DNA of 64,000 nt from assembly GCA_033961575.1 (NCBI GenBank), contig CM066736.1, forward strand, positions 85,791,352-85,855,351, read 5' to 3'. This document shows positions 34,600 through 46,649 of the stretch, one piece after another; positions within the stretch are counted from its first letter, which is position 1; every line of letters starts with the position of its first letter. The translations under genes were made by a program, and so were the position numbers. The notes below the pieces were generated by a model. The model did not search any database and was not told the DNA's origin. It was given only the letters and a program-made list of their open reading frames with translations. The stretch comes from Aselliscus stoliczkanus. Taxonomy: Eukaryota; Chordata; Mammalia; Chiroptera; Hipposideridae.

Positions 34600-35837
34600 A
34601 TTTTCCTCCCTAACACCTATGCAGGATTAGAAAAGGATGGCGTTCTGACTTATTCCTACAACACCAAAAAGTTATTTAGAAATTATTAATAACTTCTCAA
34701 TGAATGCAAGACCCCTTGCTTGCTGTATCTGTTCACCTGTCCTACTAGAAAGTAAGTACCCAAAGTAAGAATCTGGCTTCTCATGTTAATAGAATACTTC
34801 CAGTCATAAAGAAATCAACTGCAGGAATGAGGTTATTACAATGTCCACTCTCTTAACAGATAAACACGCTGACTTTCAGATTCTCTTCAAAGGTAAAACA
34901 TCCCATGTCTAGAATAAAGTTTACTTCAAGGGCCAGGTGATAACCTGATGAGCATAATGGATTAATTTCCCCCAAATCTCTGATAAATTCTTAATAAAAC
35001 AGCATGTAAAAATCAAGCTACGGGTGGGGTAGATATTTAATGGTAACGGGGTATTTTTATTGGCAGAGCCATCAGAGTGAAATCACTGAGCACTGGAAAG
35101 CTGCCTTGGAACATGCGTGGCACCAGTGGGGCTGTAGAAGTTACAAGGCGGCTACGAGGGGTGTGATGGTAAAGCCTTAATTTGCAGTGACATCTGCAAC
35201 AAAGCAGTCTTAGCAAAGTAACCCTGAGCACTCCAGCCAGAACTGGAAGACAGGGGCAGAGTCGGAGAGTATCTCTTAGGCAGAAGAGTACTCCTGATAC
35301 TTAACTACCCTCAAAGGATGTTCTTTACCTCTTAATACTGCATTTTATACACTTCTCTCACCATTCCACTAACATTTGAATATTAACTCTTGCTCCAAGC
35401 CAGGGGTTCTGAATACTGTTTTGGGGAGGGCTCATTAAATTTACCCACTAGGTCCTACTCCCCTTTAACATTCAGTACACTGGAGAAACAGACTTAGTAG
35501 CATGAATAGCCTAGGAAAGATCCTAGTTAAAGACTGAGACCTATCAGTAAGTCATGACTACTGGTTAACTCGCTTAATAAACTGCAGTTAATTTTCCATA
35601 CAATGTCTTGGCATGACTTTCATAGCAAGTGGTCTGCTAAAATTAAATACTCAGATAATTTATATTAAAAATATACTATAATTGTTAAAAATATACTATA
35701 ATTGTGGAAGAAGATATCCAAGGTTAATACTGTCTTTAAAAAGGTGATTAAAAATCTACCATTTAAAACATTCCTCCAGAAACCTACCTGTTATTCAGTT
35801 ATTATCTCACCAGATTGTGTTTTAGCCATTCATTTTT
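34600..35837. other. Unassigned unique sequence
   Basis: No recognised repeat or coding exon. A block at 35030-35240 of higher GC with TGCAGTGACATCTGCAAC has no splice pair. Confidence 0.4.
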
Positions 35838-35965
35838 AAATTTAATCATTCATTCATTCATTCCACAAATATTTACTGGGTATGTACTCTGAGCCAGGTT
35901 GGTGTTATATGTTTGGCACAAAATTGTAAATTAGAGACATAAATTCCCTAAATTTATGTAGCTTA
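35838..35965 (-). repeat. L2 LINE 3' end, antisense
   Basis: CATTCATTCATTCATTCCAC, AAATATTTACTGGG and TATGTACTCTGAGCCAGG are the antisense L2 terminus. Confidence 0.85.
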
Positions 35966-36010
35966 TGTTCTCCATTCTCATTCTGAGAAATATTTAAAAA
36001 GCAAGAGGTG

Positions 36011-36189
36011 GGCCGACCGAGTGGCTCAGTTGGTTAAGAACTCGCTCAAAAGTGCGAGCTGAGCTCTGAGCAACAGCAGTTCGATGCTGAGTCCGAGCTG
36101 AGCTGCTGCTGAACTGCCAACAGGTGGCAGGATGGCTCAGCTAAAAAATAAAAATAAATAAATTAAATTAAAAAATAAAAAATAAAATA
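36011..36189 (+). mobile_element. tRNA-derived SINE, type B, full length
   Basis: GGCCGACCGAGTGGCTCAGT, TGGTTAAGAACTCGCTC, B-box-like AGTTCGATGCT, then CCAACAGGTGGCAGGATGGC and an A/T-rich tail. Target duplication AAAAGCAAGAGGTG at 35997-36010 and 36190-36203. This is the clearest type B copy. Confidence 0.95.
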
Positions 36190-36426
36190 AAAAGCAAGAG
36201 GTGACCTCTGATACTTTGTTTTAGCTCACACAAAGTGTTACACCTTAGAAAGCATTCTGTTCAAGAAGAGTTCATAATGTAACAATAATTCTGTAATTGA
36301 AATACTAGAGTGGTTTCGGGGCTTAATTAAAAAATATGCTACAAATTACTGAACTAATGAAGAGCATTATAAAATAAAACTGTTTGCAGTGTTTCAGCAA
36401 TAAATTTTAAAATCTAGCAAAAAACT

Positions 36427-36540
36427 TGGGGGCCGGCCGGATGGCGCAGTGGTTAAGAGCTGGCTTGGGATGCCAGCGGCCCCAGTTTGGATCCCACATG
36501 AGGGGCCAGTGACACTGCCCCCTTAAATAAAAAATAAAAA
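36427..36540 (+). mobile_element. tRNA-derived SINE, short type A
   Basis: GGGGCCGGCCGGATGGCGCA, GTGGTTAAGAGCTGGCTTGG, GGGCCAGTGACACTGCCC. Target duplication AAAATCTAGCAAAAAACT at 36409-36426 and 36541-36558, perfect over 18 bases. Confidence 0.95.
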
Positions 36541-36734
36541 AAAATCTAGCAAAAAACTAAATTGCCAAGAGTACACCACAGAAAAGTAGGAAAAACTGGA
36601 CAGAGCAAATAGCACTACAGGTATTAGAGTAAGATTTATCACTATAAAGCCACCCTGAACTAGAGGAGTTAATAGCTAAATTCTAACAAACCTTTAAAGA
36701 ATTGAAAATTTCCAAAATTATTTAATCTGTTTCA

Positions 36735-36777
36735 GATGATGATGAAGATGATGATGATGATGATGATGATGATGATA
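36735..36777. repeat. (GAT)n microsatellite
   Basis: Fourteen or so GAT units with one GAA interruption near 36745. Likely polymorphic. Confidence 0.95.
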
Positions 36778-36779
36778 CT

Positions 36780-36960
36780 GCTAACAGCTAACACTTATAC
36801 TGTTAGCTACACTCGGGCAACTGTACTAAGCATTTCATATTAATTCATTTAATACTCCAAACAACCCAATGCGGTAGATGCTATTATTATCAATTTACAG
36901 ATTAGAGTCATAGAAAAAGATGAAAAGCTTCACAATTCAATTTTAAGATCTTAGGAAAAA
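36780..36960 (-). repeat. MIR SINE, antisense
   Basis: GTACTAAGCATTTCATATTA, ATTCATTTAATACTCCAAAC and GATGCTATTATTATCAATTT are antisense MIR blocks in order. Confidence 0.75.
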
Positions 36961-37019
36961 TGGTTACCTACCCTGCACCCCACAAAGAAAAACAACTACT
37001 ACAAATACTGTATACCAAT

Positions 37020-37735
37020 CTCACTTATAATAATGAACAAAAAAATAACCTATAACTAACTAGTAATGCACTTGTACTGAAGCTAATGAAAATTAAAGTA
37101 ACACTGTGGTGTGAATACTCATCAGACTATAATCAGATTAATAAAAATCCCCCAAAAATGATGATACCCATTGCCAGCAGGGATTCAGGGTGAGGAGTGA
37201 TACCACACATTATCTGTACTTTTTAGGAAAATAATCTGATGGCTTTTAAAACTAAAATATACATACTTTTTGATTCAGAAATCCCACTCCTGGGAATTTA
37301 ATTCACAGAAATAAAAGCATCATAAATATGAGTACATAAATATAGATAGATATTCACTGCTGTACTATGCATCATGGCAAAACAAACAAAATAAAAGCCA
37401 GAGCCAGAGTACATATTAAATGCCTGTCAACAGGGTAATGGTTGAAAAATATGGTACAACCCCCACCACGAAACACTGTGAAACCACTAAAAGAGTGAAT
37501 TGAAGAGATTTGTACATGGAATGTTGAACAAGAAAAACAAGATGTCAAGTCATTTATATAATATCCACTCCAATTTTGTAAAACAGCGATTAAAACTCTT
37601 AGTATACATGCAAATACTGTATATATGTATAGATATCTATGACATACACATGGAGACCATGGGAAACAATACAGACAGATACACATGGGTGAGTGGGTGA
37701 CCAAGAGTCATGTGGACATGTGTTCTGTATTTGGG
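37020..37735 (+). repeat. L1 ORF2 end and 3' UTR fragment
   Basis: GCCAGCAGGGATTCAGGGTG, CCACTCCTGGGAATTTAATT, TTCACTGCTGTACTATGCAT and GAATGTTGAACAAGAAAAAC are degraded L1 words in order. Plus strand. Confidence 0.65.
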
Positions 37736-37756
37736 TGTTTTTTGTGTGTGTGTGTT

Positions 37757-37855
37757 TTTTTAGGGCAGTGTCACTCACCTTCATATGTGGGACCCGAACT
37801 GGGGCCGCTGGCTTCCCAAGCCAGCGTTTAACCACCGCACCACTTGGTCGGCCCC
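37757..37855 (-). mobile_element. tRNA-derived SINE, short type A
   Basis: On the minus strand GGGCCGACCAAGTGGTGCGG, GTTAAACGCTGGCTTGGGAA, AGTGACACTGCCCTA and an A tail. A (GT)n stretch at 37743-37754 precedes the tail on the plus strand. Flanks share TATTGGGTG-like bases. Confidence 0.88.
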
Positions 37856-37859
37856 TATT

Positions 37860-38225
37860 GGGTGGTATCTTAATCAATTCTGGCTGCTACAATAAAATAC
37901 CATAGACTGGGTGGCTTATAAATAGATTTCTTTTTCACCATTCTGGAGGCTGGGAAGTCTAAGATCAAGGCACCAGCATGGTTGGTGTCTGATGAGAGAG
38001 CCTGTGTCCTGGTTCATATACCATCGTCTCTTCATTACAACCTTACATGATGGAAGGAGCAGGGGGCCTCCCTGGGGCCTCCTGTATAGGGGCACTAATT
38101 CCATTCACAAGGGCTCTGCCTTCATGACTTAGTCATTTCCCAAAGGCTCCACCTCGAAATACCATCATATTGGGGATTAAGTTTCAAAATACAGATTTGG
38201 GAGGACATGAACCATCTATAGCTAG
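37860..38225. repeat. Old mammalian interspersed repeat, class uncertain
   Basis: TTCTGGCTGCTACAATAAAA, TACCATAGACTGGGTGGCTT and ATTCTGGAGGCTGGGAAGTC form a widely repeated mammalian sequence that I recognise but cannot assign to a class with confidence. No coding capacity. Confidence 0.55.
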
Positions 38226-38340
38226 TGGCTTTGTGGCAGGATAGTGCTGGAGAAGGGTTTAAGGAAGAAGATAAGCCAAAAAGTAAAAATGGGGGGTTGG
38301 GGCAGGGCAGAACGCACCTAAAATTACTCCAGTATTTTAT

Positions 38341-38395
38341 ATATGTATGTGTGTGTGTGTTTGTATGTATACATATGTGTGTATATATACAGAGA
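38341..38395. repeat. Mixed (TG)n/(TATG)n microsatellite
   Basis: TATGTATGTGTGTGTGTGTT followed by TGTATGTATACATATGTGTG. Simple repeat with alternating purine-pyrimidine steps. Confidence 0.85.
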
Positions 38396-38614
38396 AAGAG
38401 AAGAATAAAATGTGTTATTACCAATAAATACTGATTTTGTGTAACCAAAATTTACATTAAATACCAAAACTTTTTCATTTTAAATTTTGATGGCAAACCT
38501 TTTTAAAACTTATCACACATCCGTGCTTGCTTACATAAGCTCTAATAATCACAAACTTTATATTTTACTGATAATTTGACATCAACATAGTATAATGGGG
38601 AAAATCACATGCAT

Positions 38615-38760
38615 TGCCTGGCAGACCCTTATTTAAACCTGCTCTAACAATGATTTGTCCTGTGGTGGTAGGCAAGTTCTTTCACCTTTCTAAGTGTCAA
38701 TTTCCTCATCTATGTAATGGAGATAGCATCAGAAAAAACTAACACAGTGTCCTCATAATT
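38615..38760 (+). repeat. MIR SINE
   Basis: GTAGGCAAGTTCTTTCACCT, TTCTAAGTGTCAATTTCCTC and TATGTAATGGAGATAGCATC keep MIR order. Confidence 0.8.
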
Positions 38761-38843
38761 CTCATTAACTTCAGTAATGAACTGCAACATGGAGATGCGC
38801 TTGGGTAAAGTACTGACTGTTCACACGTAGAAAAGATAGGCCA

Positions 38844-38969
38844 GGGCCGGCCGAGTGGCGCAGTGGTTAAGCGCTGGCTTGGGAAGCCAGCGGCCCCGGT
38901 TCGGTCCCACATATGAGGGCCAGTGACACTGCCCTCAAAACAAATAAAAATAAAAATAATTAAAAATAA
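38844..38969 (+). mobile_element. tRNA-derived SINE, short type A, best preserved
   Basis: GGGCCGGCCGAGTGGCGCAG, TGGTTAAGCGCTGGCTTGGG, B-box-like GGTTCGGTCCC, GGGCCAGTGACACTGCCCTC, then an A-rich tail. Target duplication AGAAAAGATAGGCCA at 38829-38843 and 38970-38984, perfect. CTGGCTTGGGAAGCCAG forms a 5-bp stem with a 7-base loop, like a tRNA anticodon arm. Confidence 0.96.
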
Positions 38970-38984
38970 AGAAAAGATAGGCCA

Positions 38985-39939
38985 GCTATGCTTTCTTACT
39001 CAGTCTCTCTCTTTACAATTGGAATATTTCTCCCACACCCTTCTTTTACACAAAGTAATGAGAGAGGGCTGTTTGTGAATTCAAACATAGCAACCATAAA
39101 GGTAGGACAGTAGCTAATGTGATTTACCATTCAGTTATATTCCAGAATCAAAGAGTAAATCACAAACAAAGCAAACTATCAGCTTTCACTTTTCCTTGAG
39201 TTAGTGTGTCTACTTTAACAGTAATCCTCTTACTTCCCCTTCTAATTTATTAAAAGTGAGCCCAAAGACACTGGGTTAAGAGCCTAGTCTCTCCTATGAA
39301 TAGTGAAGTATGAGTATATAACTTTTGTGACCTACTTTGCTTTCAACTGAGTTCTTAGCTATACTCTGTATACCTACAATTACCACTTAAGGAGAAATCA
39401 TCAGGTGGGGCAAGGAAAAAACCTCTCCCTGTACCCCAAAAGTTGGCTATCACATCCAAAATTTAAAGATTATAGACAGTTAAGCCCTTATATATCTCAC
39501 ACCATCTGTTTTCTAAATATCACCCTAAGAATAATGTATTTGATGTAAGCATTTTCCTTCTAAAATTGAAATTTTATAGGAGAAAGTATTTTCTATCAAA
39601 GCAGGTTGAGGGGGCAGCAGTTCGGCTCCAGATACCAGATAAAGATCTTCCAGGAAAAAAAAAATCTATGTAAGGAGTAAAATTAAAAGTCACAAAATCA
39701 TGAAATCTCACCAGAGGACACATGGAGGACAGTGAAACAAAGGAAAAAGGCAGCTAAAGGTTCACATATCTGATTACATTTTCAACACTTTTTAGATAAT
39801 GGCCTAGAAAATTTTTACAACTCTATTTTGCCAGATACAAACCAGTAACAGGAAAACAAAACCCTAGTCCTTGTAACCTGAGGAATAGCTAAATTTGCAG
39901 ACAATAAATGCTTAATATATATGACATGCATTGTGATAG
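38985..39939. other. Unassigned unique sequence
   Basis: No repeat or gene recognised. Confidence 0.4.
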
Positions 39940-40110
39940 GGCTAATACAAGGATCAGGATTCTTGCCTAAAGGAGCGCTCAGTTTGGGGATGCTGAGAAG
40001 AGAGAGGCTCAGACAACAAAGAACTACTTATAACACAATAAGTGCTCAATAAACGCTAGCTTAAGTGCACAGGTGGTGGTAGAAGGGCGTGAAATAAGGA
40101 CACTAGTCCT
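39940..40110 (-). repeat. L2 LINE fragment, antisense (tentative)
   Basis: AGGAGCGCTCAGTTTGGGGA and AATAAGTGCTCAATAAACGC have L2-like composition in antisense order. Weak. Confidence 0.4.
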
Positions 40111-40264
40111 TATGGAGTGTTTAGAACAATGTCTGTTAATACTACATTTGCTCAAAGATTTCTAAACCCAATGAGTGACAAAATGTATGTATCTTTTAAA
40201 AAGTCATTCTGGCAGCAATGTGGCAAATGAATTATACCAAAGGAATATAAAAGATCATAAAGCA

Positions 40265-42600
40265 CTAAAATGTACTGGTTAACAACATGGGCTCAGCAAT
40301 CAGGCACAGAAAGAAACAAAAGGCACCCAAATTGGGAGTGAAGAAGTCAAATTGTCACTGTTTGCAGAATGACATGAGTCTTTATATAGAAAACCCTAAA
40401 GACACCACCAAAAGACTATTAGAAACAAACACAGTAAAATTGCAGGATACCAAATCAATGTACAAAAACCCATTGTGTTTCTATATAATAACAATGACAT
40501 TTCAGAAAAAAAATTCCTTTTACAACTGCAACAAAAAGAATAAATTTAACAAAGGATGTGAAGGACCTATACCTTAAAACTATGAGCATTAATAAAAGAA
40601 ACTGAAGGAAAGCACAAGAAATGGAAATATATTCTGTGTTCATGGATTAGAAGTATAAACATAGTTAAAATGGCCATATTACCCAAAGAAATATACAGAT
40701 TTAATGCAATCCCCATCAAAATCCCAATGGCATTTTTAAAGAAATAGAAAAAAATCATAAATGATCATATTAATATGGAATCACAAAAAACCATGAATAG
40801 CCAAAGCAATTTTGAGAAAAAAAGAACAAGGCTGGAAGTATCATACTCCCTGGCTTCAATATACTACAAAGTGGCAATAATCAAAATAGCATGGTATTGG
40901 CAAAAAAAGAGACACACAGGCCAACGGAACAGATTGAGAATCCAGAAATAAACCCACATATAGATGGGCAAATAACTTTTGACAAAAGGAGCCAAAAGCA
41001 TACAATGGAGAAAAGAAAGCCTCTTCAATAAATGGTGCTGGGAAAATTGGAAAGCCATGTGCAAAAAAAAAGAAACTAGACTGCTATCTGTCGCCATACA
41101 TCAAAATTAATTCAAAATGGGTCTTAATTCAATAAGACCTAAATATAAGACCTGAAACAATAAATTGCATAGAATAAAACATAGGTACTAAACTTATGGA
41201 CATTGATCTTAGAACGGATTTTATGAATTTGACCTCAAAGGCAAGGGAAGTAAAAGCAAAAATAAATGAATGGTACTATATCAAACTAAAAAGCCCTGCA
41301 CAGCAAAAAAACAAAACAAAACAAAACCAGTCAACAAAACAAAGAGGCAACCAACCAAATGGGAGAAGATATTCGCAAATAACGCCTCTGATAAGTGGCT
41401 AATACCCAAAATATATAAAAAACTCATACAACTCGACAAAATAAAACAATCTAATTAAAAAATGGGCAGAGGACCTGAACAGACACTTCTCCCAAGAAGA
41501 CATACAAACAGCCAACAGATACATGAAAAACTGCTCAACTTCACTAGCTATTAGGGAAATGCAAATCAAAACTACAATAAGAAACCACCTCACAACTGTT
41601 AGAATGGCAACTATTATCTGGCAACTAACAAGACAAGTAATAACATGTGTTGGAGAGGCTGTGGAGAAAAAGGAACCCTCATAGACTGCTGGTGGGAATG
41701 TAAATTGGTACAGCCACTATGGAAAATAGTATGGAGGTTCCTCAAAAAATTAAGGCCATTATGACCCAGCAATTCCTCTTCCGGGTATCTACCCAAAAAA
41801 TCTGCAAACATTTATCCATAAAGATATACGTACCCCTATGTTCATTGCAGCATTAATCACTGTAGTTAATACATAGAAACTACCAAAGTGTCATTCCATA
41901 GATGATTGGATAAAGGAGATATGGTACACATGCACAATGGAATATTATTCAAACATAAGAAAAGATGAAATATTGCCATTTGTGACAACATGGATGGATC
42001 TTGAAAATAACATGGTAAGCGAAATGAGTCAGATGGAAAAAGTCAAGAACCATGATTTCACTCACATGTGGGATATAAATCCAACAGCAACAAACAAACA
42101 AGACAAACAAAAGCTCATAGACAGACAATGGGTTAGTGGTTACTGGAGAGAGAGGGGAGAAGGGAAGAGGCAGAAAAAGGTAAAGGGAGTCAAATATATG
42201 GTGATGGAAGGAGAACTGACTCTGGGTAGTGAACACACCATGTGATATATAGATGAAGTATTACAGAATTGTACACTTGAAACCTATACAATTTTACTAA
42301 CCTATGTCACTTCAATAAATTTAATATAAAATTTTAAAAAGTTCAAATGAAGCAAACCAACAGATACACACACAAAAAGACCATGGTTGTCTGGGTTTGA
42401 ATACAGGCTGACACTAACTAGTTGTGTGACCTTGAATAAGCTATTTAACTGTTTTGTGTCTCAAGTTCCTCATCTGTAAATAGGAATAAGAATAGTTCTT
42501 ACCACGGAGGGCGGGTCGTTCTGAGAATTAAGAGAGTTAATTAATGTTAAGCACTTAGAATAGTTCCTGGCACAAAGTAAGTACTCAATAAATAATGGCT
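40265..42600 (+). repeat. MIR SINE split by an L1
   Basis: The first MIR part TGTACTGGTTAACAACATGG lies at about 40269-40303. The rest lies at 42385-42600: GGTTTGAATACAGGCTGACA, CTAGTTGTGTGACCTTGAAT, AATAAATAATGGCTATT. Joined around the L1 they give one MIR in proper order. The L1 is therefore younger than the MIR. Confidence 0.82.
40306..42345 (+). mobile_element. 5'-truncated L1 inside the MIR
   Basis: Sequence from the end of the reverse transcriptase region through the ORF2 tail and 3' UTR to a poor A tail: GACATGAGTCTTTATATAGA, CAATAAATGGTGCTGGGAAA, AAATGGGCAGAGGACCTGAA, ATCAAATATATGGTGATGGA, AATAAATTTAATATAAAATT. Several frameshifts break ORF2. Possible target duplication CACAGAAAGA and CACAAAAAGA (one mismatch). 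Confidence 0.85.
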
Positions 42601-43284
42601 ATTAATTGCATGAAGGAATAACTGGCAGTAGGGAGATTAGTTAGGAAGTCAGAAAATAGTTCAGGAAAATAGAGGCAAGAACAAAGAGGGGTATGCTCAC
42701 TTGGTTGCCTGTGATAATGATAATACCACTAAACAAACCAGGGAAAAAGAAAACGAAGAGGAGAATTAAGCCAAAGAGTGTAGCTCCAGACATGTTAGGG
42801 TTGAGGTTCCTACAGAACATGAAAGCATGTTCTGTAAAACTGGAAAACAGGTATCAGAAATCCAAAAGAGAGGCAGGAACCAGAGGTACAGATTTGAGAG
42901 CTGTTAACATGTGGATGTGTTGGTTGAAGCTGTGGTAATGGAAGCGAGCACTCGGGGAGAAAGTACTGCAGAAGAGTCACTGGGTCCACAGGAACTAGGT
43001 CACTAGGGTCACAGCAGGATGCACAGGAATGCCAACAAAACCAAGAACTGTTGATAAGATAGAAAGTGAGGAGAATATATAACCATAGGAAATAATCCCT
43101 TCCTTCATTTTCAATGTCATTAGGGAGAAAAGACATACACATGTTAAACAATTTTTATCATTAATAAAAGTTAAGGTGGTAGACAATAGAATGGCAAGGA
43201 AGGAAAATTATGCTGAAAATTGGAAAAGCTAGTGATAACTTAAAAAAGAACACTGGCATAAAAGAGAAAGCTAATTCCAGTGAA
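42601..43284. other. Unassigned sequence
   Basis: Purine-rich block around 42740-42790 and no repeat recognised. No splice pair. Confidence 0.4.
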
Positions 43285-43495
43285 GGGGAAAATGAAAACT
43301 ATTATTTATTGAATGTCTACTATATGCCAGTAACTTTGAAGCATTTTACTTCATTTAATTTTATTAATATTCCCATGAGACAAATATTATACCCATTTTA
43401 CAAGAGCAGTTTGAGGCACTCAAACGTATGCATTATGGGCATATGGCAGTTTTAGAACTGGAATCTAGGTGGAAGGCCCTTGATTTCCCCACCAT
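43285..43495 (-). repeat. MIR SINE, antisense
   Basis: TTATTTATTGAATGTCTACT, ATATGCCAGTAACTTTGAAG, CATTTTACTTCATTTAATTT and CAAATATTATACCCATTTTA are antisense MIR blocks in order. Confidence 0.85.
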
Positions 43496-43679
43496 ACTTC
43501 CACTTATTAAACTGGCTAAGATAGGACATGCCAAAAAGGGAAGAAAAAAATAATAGTAAAAACTAAACTAGAAGAAAACCAAAACTAGTTTTACTTATTT
43601 CACTACAATAGAGCTACCTTTTTAAGGAAGTATGAAAGGAAAAAAATAAGTTTTTAAACATCAAAAATAATCTTTCAAT

Positions 43680-43855
43680 CTCAGAGAACTGGTAGGATTA
43701 CAGATACCTCCTTTCTTCCCATCTCATCCCTCAGGTCCATTCCCCACTATACCCACTATTAGAATTCTAAATTGCACGCCTGACCATGTTATGCCTTCTC
43801 TCCTTAATCTTTCAATGATTCCCTATCACCAACAGGATAAAAAAAAAATCAACAG
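43680..43855 (+). repeat. L2 LINE fragment
   Basis: GCACGCCTGACCATGTTATG and TCTTTCAATGATTCCCTATC match the L2 ORF2 end block. Plus strand. Confidence 0.6.
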
Positions 43856-45234
43856 AACCAAAAGGAGAAAGCTATCTATCTAATAAGTATAAAAATTCCT
43901 TAACCTAAAAGGAATCATAGAGAGAAATGGTTAACTCCTAAAAATAAATGCTCTCTTGTAATTAATACCCTAATTTTCTCACTTCAAAACTAAAATAAAT
44001 TTCAAATGCCACTTAAAGAGCAACATTGACACCTTGTGGTAAACATCCTATATTAAAATATCAAATGCGACAATGAGTCAAGTGGCTCCTAAATTAATTC
44101 TCTGCTTACATTAAAACTAACCTGTAAATCCAGGGATTTCCAAGCATTAAAGAAGCAAAAATTTAATTACCATCTCACACAGTGAATGTAAATTTGGAAA
44201 GAGCTGCTATTATTTTGGCAACTGAAAGTTGCCTAAATTCTTAACTATTAGTGAAATAATCTTAACGAACCCTCAGGTCATTGTTTTCCCATAAAATGGT
44301 ACAACACAACATCCGTCTGAAGGAGTTTTAATGCCCTGGTCTTAGGTGCGCCAAAATCTTTGCCTTAGTCAAGACTTCCTATTTTCCTACGACATTCACA
44401 TGTAGGAAGTGGAAGGGCTATATGCATGCAAATGGCACAATCAATCACACAGTGCAAGTTATTGACTAGAAAATACTCTCAAAAAACTGAATCGGGAGAC
44501 CTGGGTTCTCTTCCTCTCTCCAGATGGCACTGAGAATTTTGTGGAGTTAAAAGTGATATTCAAGAGCTCAGACTCTGTGCTTTCACATAAAATTAAATCA
44601 AGAAGAAGCAATTTCATAAATCAAGAATACATCAGGAAAAGAAAAGGTAGATTTTTTTCAAAATTACTCCATCCAGGAATATTACCTGAGTTAAACAGGA
44701 AACTAGGAACAAAATTGATGGGCACAAAAATAAGTGGGGAATGAAGAGCTTTTTATTGAGCTTTTTAATGATGGTTACTCTTTACTCGCGTCTGAGAATA
44801 AACAGAGAACGCTCCATTTTACTCACTAACTTTGACAAGTACAGTTTGAAGTTTCTAGTTCCAGAGTAACTCTCTGGGTTAACTGGTTGATAAATAGACA
44901 CCTGACCTGGTTCAGAAAAGTATATCTGTGTTACCAGCTATTAATGATTTACACAATGGTGATGAGAAGTCCACTGTAAATAGGGCAATTCAAATTGTTG
45001 ACACACCTAAGAATTCTGAAAGGCACCCTAGAAATGACACCCAAGAGACATAGCATTGCAAGATCCATGTTAAATAATTCAGCAACTACCAAATTAACCT
45101 GATGATTTCACATTTATGGAGGGCTCTGTGATTTTCAGAAAATTTTCTGTCATTATGCTACGTGCACCTTATAACCACCAATCTAGGAAGGTGAGACTGT
45201 GAAAAGGATCTGCAAAACTTGCTTGTTAGAAAAA
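43856..45234. other. Unique AT-rich sequence with TAATTA-type words
   Basis: No repeat is seen. 43960-44200 has several homeodomain-like TAATTA or AATTAA words (TTGTAATTAATACC, CTAAATTAATTC, ATTTAATTACCATC). It looks like candidate conserved noncoding DNA but cannot be proved without alignment. A 67-codon frame at 44541-44744 has no recognised residues. Confidence 0.35.
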
Positions 45235-45440
45235 CCTTCGTATCAACCCACAGCCTGGCTCTCACTGGCTGTGTGCCCTCAGATAAATAAATCATTTAAT
45301 ACTTCTTGACCTCAGTTTCTACACTGAAGACAAAGGCTGATCCCTGATGTGTGAACACAAAAAGCTTCTAAGAGAATGAGATCATAGATGTGAAATACTT
45401 GTAAATTACACAAATTTTGAACTTCACTGCTTCTACCTTT
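45235..45440 (+). repeat. MIR SINE
   Basis: CTCTCACTGGCTGTGTGCCC, ATAAATCATTTAATACTTCT, TGACCTCAGTTTCTACACTG and AGATCATAGATGTGAAATAC keep MIR order. Confidence 0.7.
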
Positions 45441-46531
45441 TGGAAGGATCACAGCACTTAAATGAATGGGATAAATCAGGGATAACTCAAGTCAGGGTCA
45501 GGTTAACCAAAGCATTCTGGATTATACCATATTGCTTTCCAAGATCCAACCATCTTTCTTCAGTTCCCATTCTTCTGAATCATTACAGAGTTTTCAGTGC
45601 TTCTTGAATCTCTACTCTCTCAGCTTCCACGATGCTACCTTTCCCAAATCATCATCTTCGCACTGACTATGTATTTCTTTTCCTTATAATTCTACTGGTC
45701 TCTCTAATAAGATCACACAATCTCATACTCTGAAAGCATGTTTAAAATAATAGTATCTATATCCTCATTTTAATGAGAAAACCCGGTCAAGAAATATTAG
45801 CAGCTTACTCACATTTCAAACTATTTCTGTACATTCTTCTTTCCAATACTTAAAACTTAATGTAGTCAAAAACTAAATAGGCTCACAAATGTCAGTTATA
45901 TATGTTGACACCTCCTGCTTTCTCCACCATCTGATTACTAAGTCCTGTTCATTCTGTTACATAGCCTAAGAAGGCCAAGTGAAAGTACCTCTCAGATAAG
46001 AATCAAAAGTCATCAAATGTGTGTGGTTACTTTAGTTGAAATCATTGTCTCTTAAGAGCAATTTATACAGTCCATGTGACCAAACTCTCCATCATCATGT
46101 ATAAGATTCAGGATTTGCAAAGGAAAGGCCCATTTCATGTTTATAAAACAATCATCCATTGGACAAAAGTCCAATCATCTATCTGGACTCTTCTCGTAGA
46201 TATATAAAGGATGTCTAATGGTCTGAAATTTATGATGTGTTATGTAAACATTAGAAAAATACTGCCAAAATCAAATTTCAATGAACCATCTGTCCGAGAG
46301 GGTGAACACAGGTTGAGTGTCACTGTTAACTTTATTTTGAATTGCATTTATTTTGGTAACCTGCCTCCTGGGAAAATGTCCTTGATGATCTACCACACTG
46401 AAAATTAAAACCAAATTTTAAAATCTTTCAAATTGAAGCCCAGACATTATGAAAATACAGAGCTGAGGCAGTTAAGCCTCCGGGCATGAGATTCATGCAA
46501 GCTCCTTTGCCTTGCCAAACATGATTCTTTC
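45441..46531. other. Unassigned sequence
   Basis: A 65-codon open stretch at 46211-46408 has no familiar residues. No splice pair or repeat recognised. Confidence 0.4.
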
Positions 46532-46547
46532 AAAAGATGTACAGCAG

Positions 46548-46649
46548 GTTGGGCCGCCCAAGTGGTGCGGTGGTTAAGCGCTAGCTTGGTGAAGCCAGCA
46601 GCCCCGGTTCGAGTCCCACATATGAGGGCCAGTGACACTGCCCTCAAAA
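46548..46649 (+). mobile_element. tRNA-derived SINE, short type A
   Basis: GGTTGGGCCGCCCAAGTGGT, GCGGTGGTTAAGCGCTAGCT, B-box-like GGTTCGAGTCCC, GGGCCAGTGACACTGCCCTC and a short A tail. Target duplication AAAAGATGTACAGCAG at 46532-46547 and 46650-46665, perfect. Confidence 0.95.

Noticed and set aside
38844..38969. Functional tRNA gene
   Set aside because: The sequence has tRNA-like boxes but also a SINE body, A-rich tail and target duplication, and the acceptor stem does not pair.
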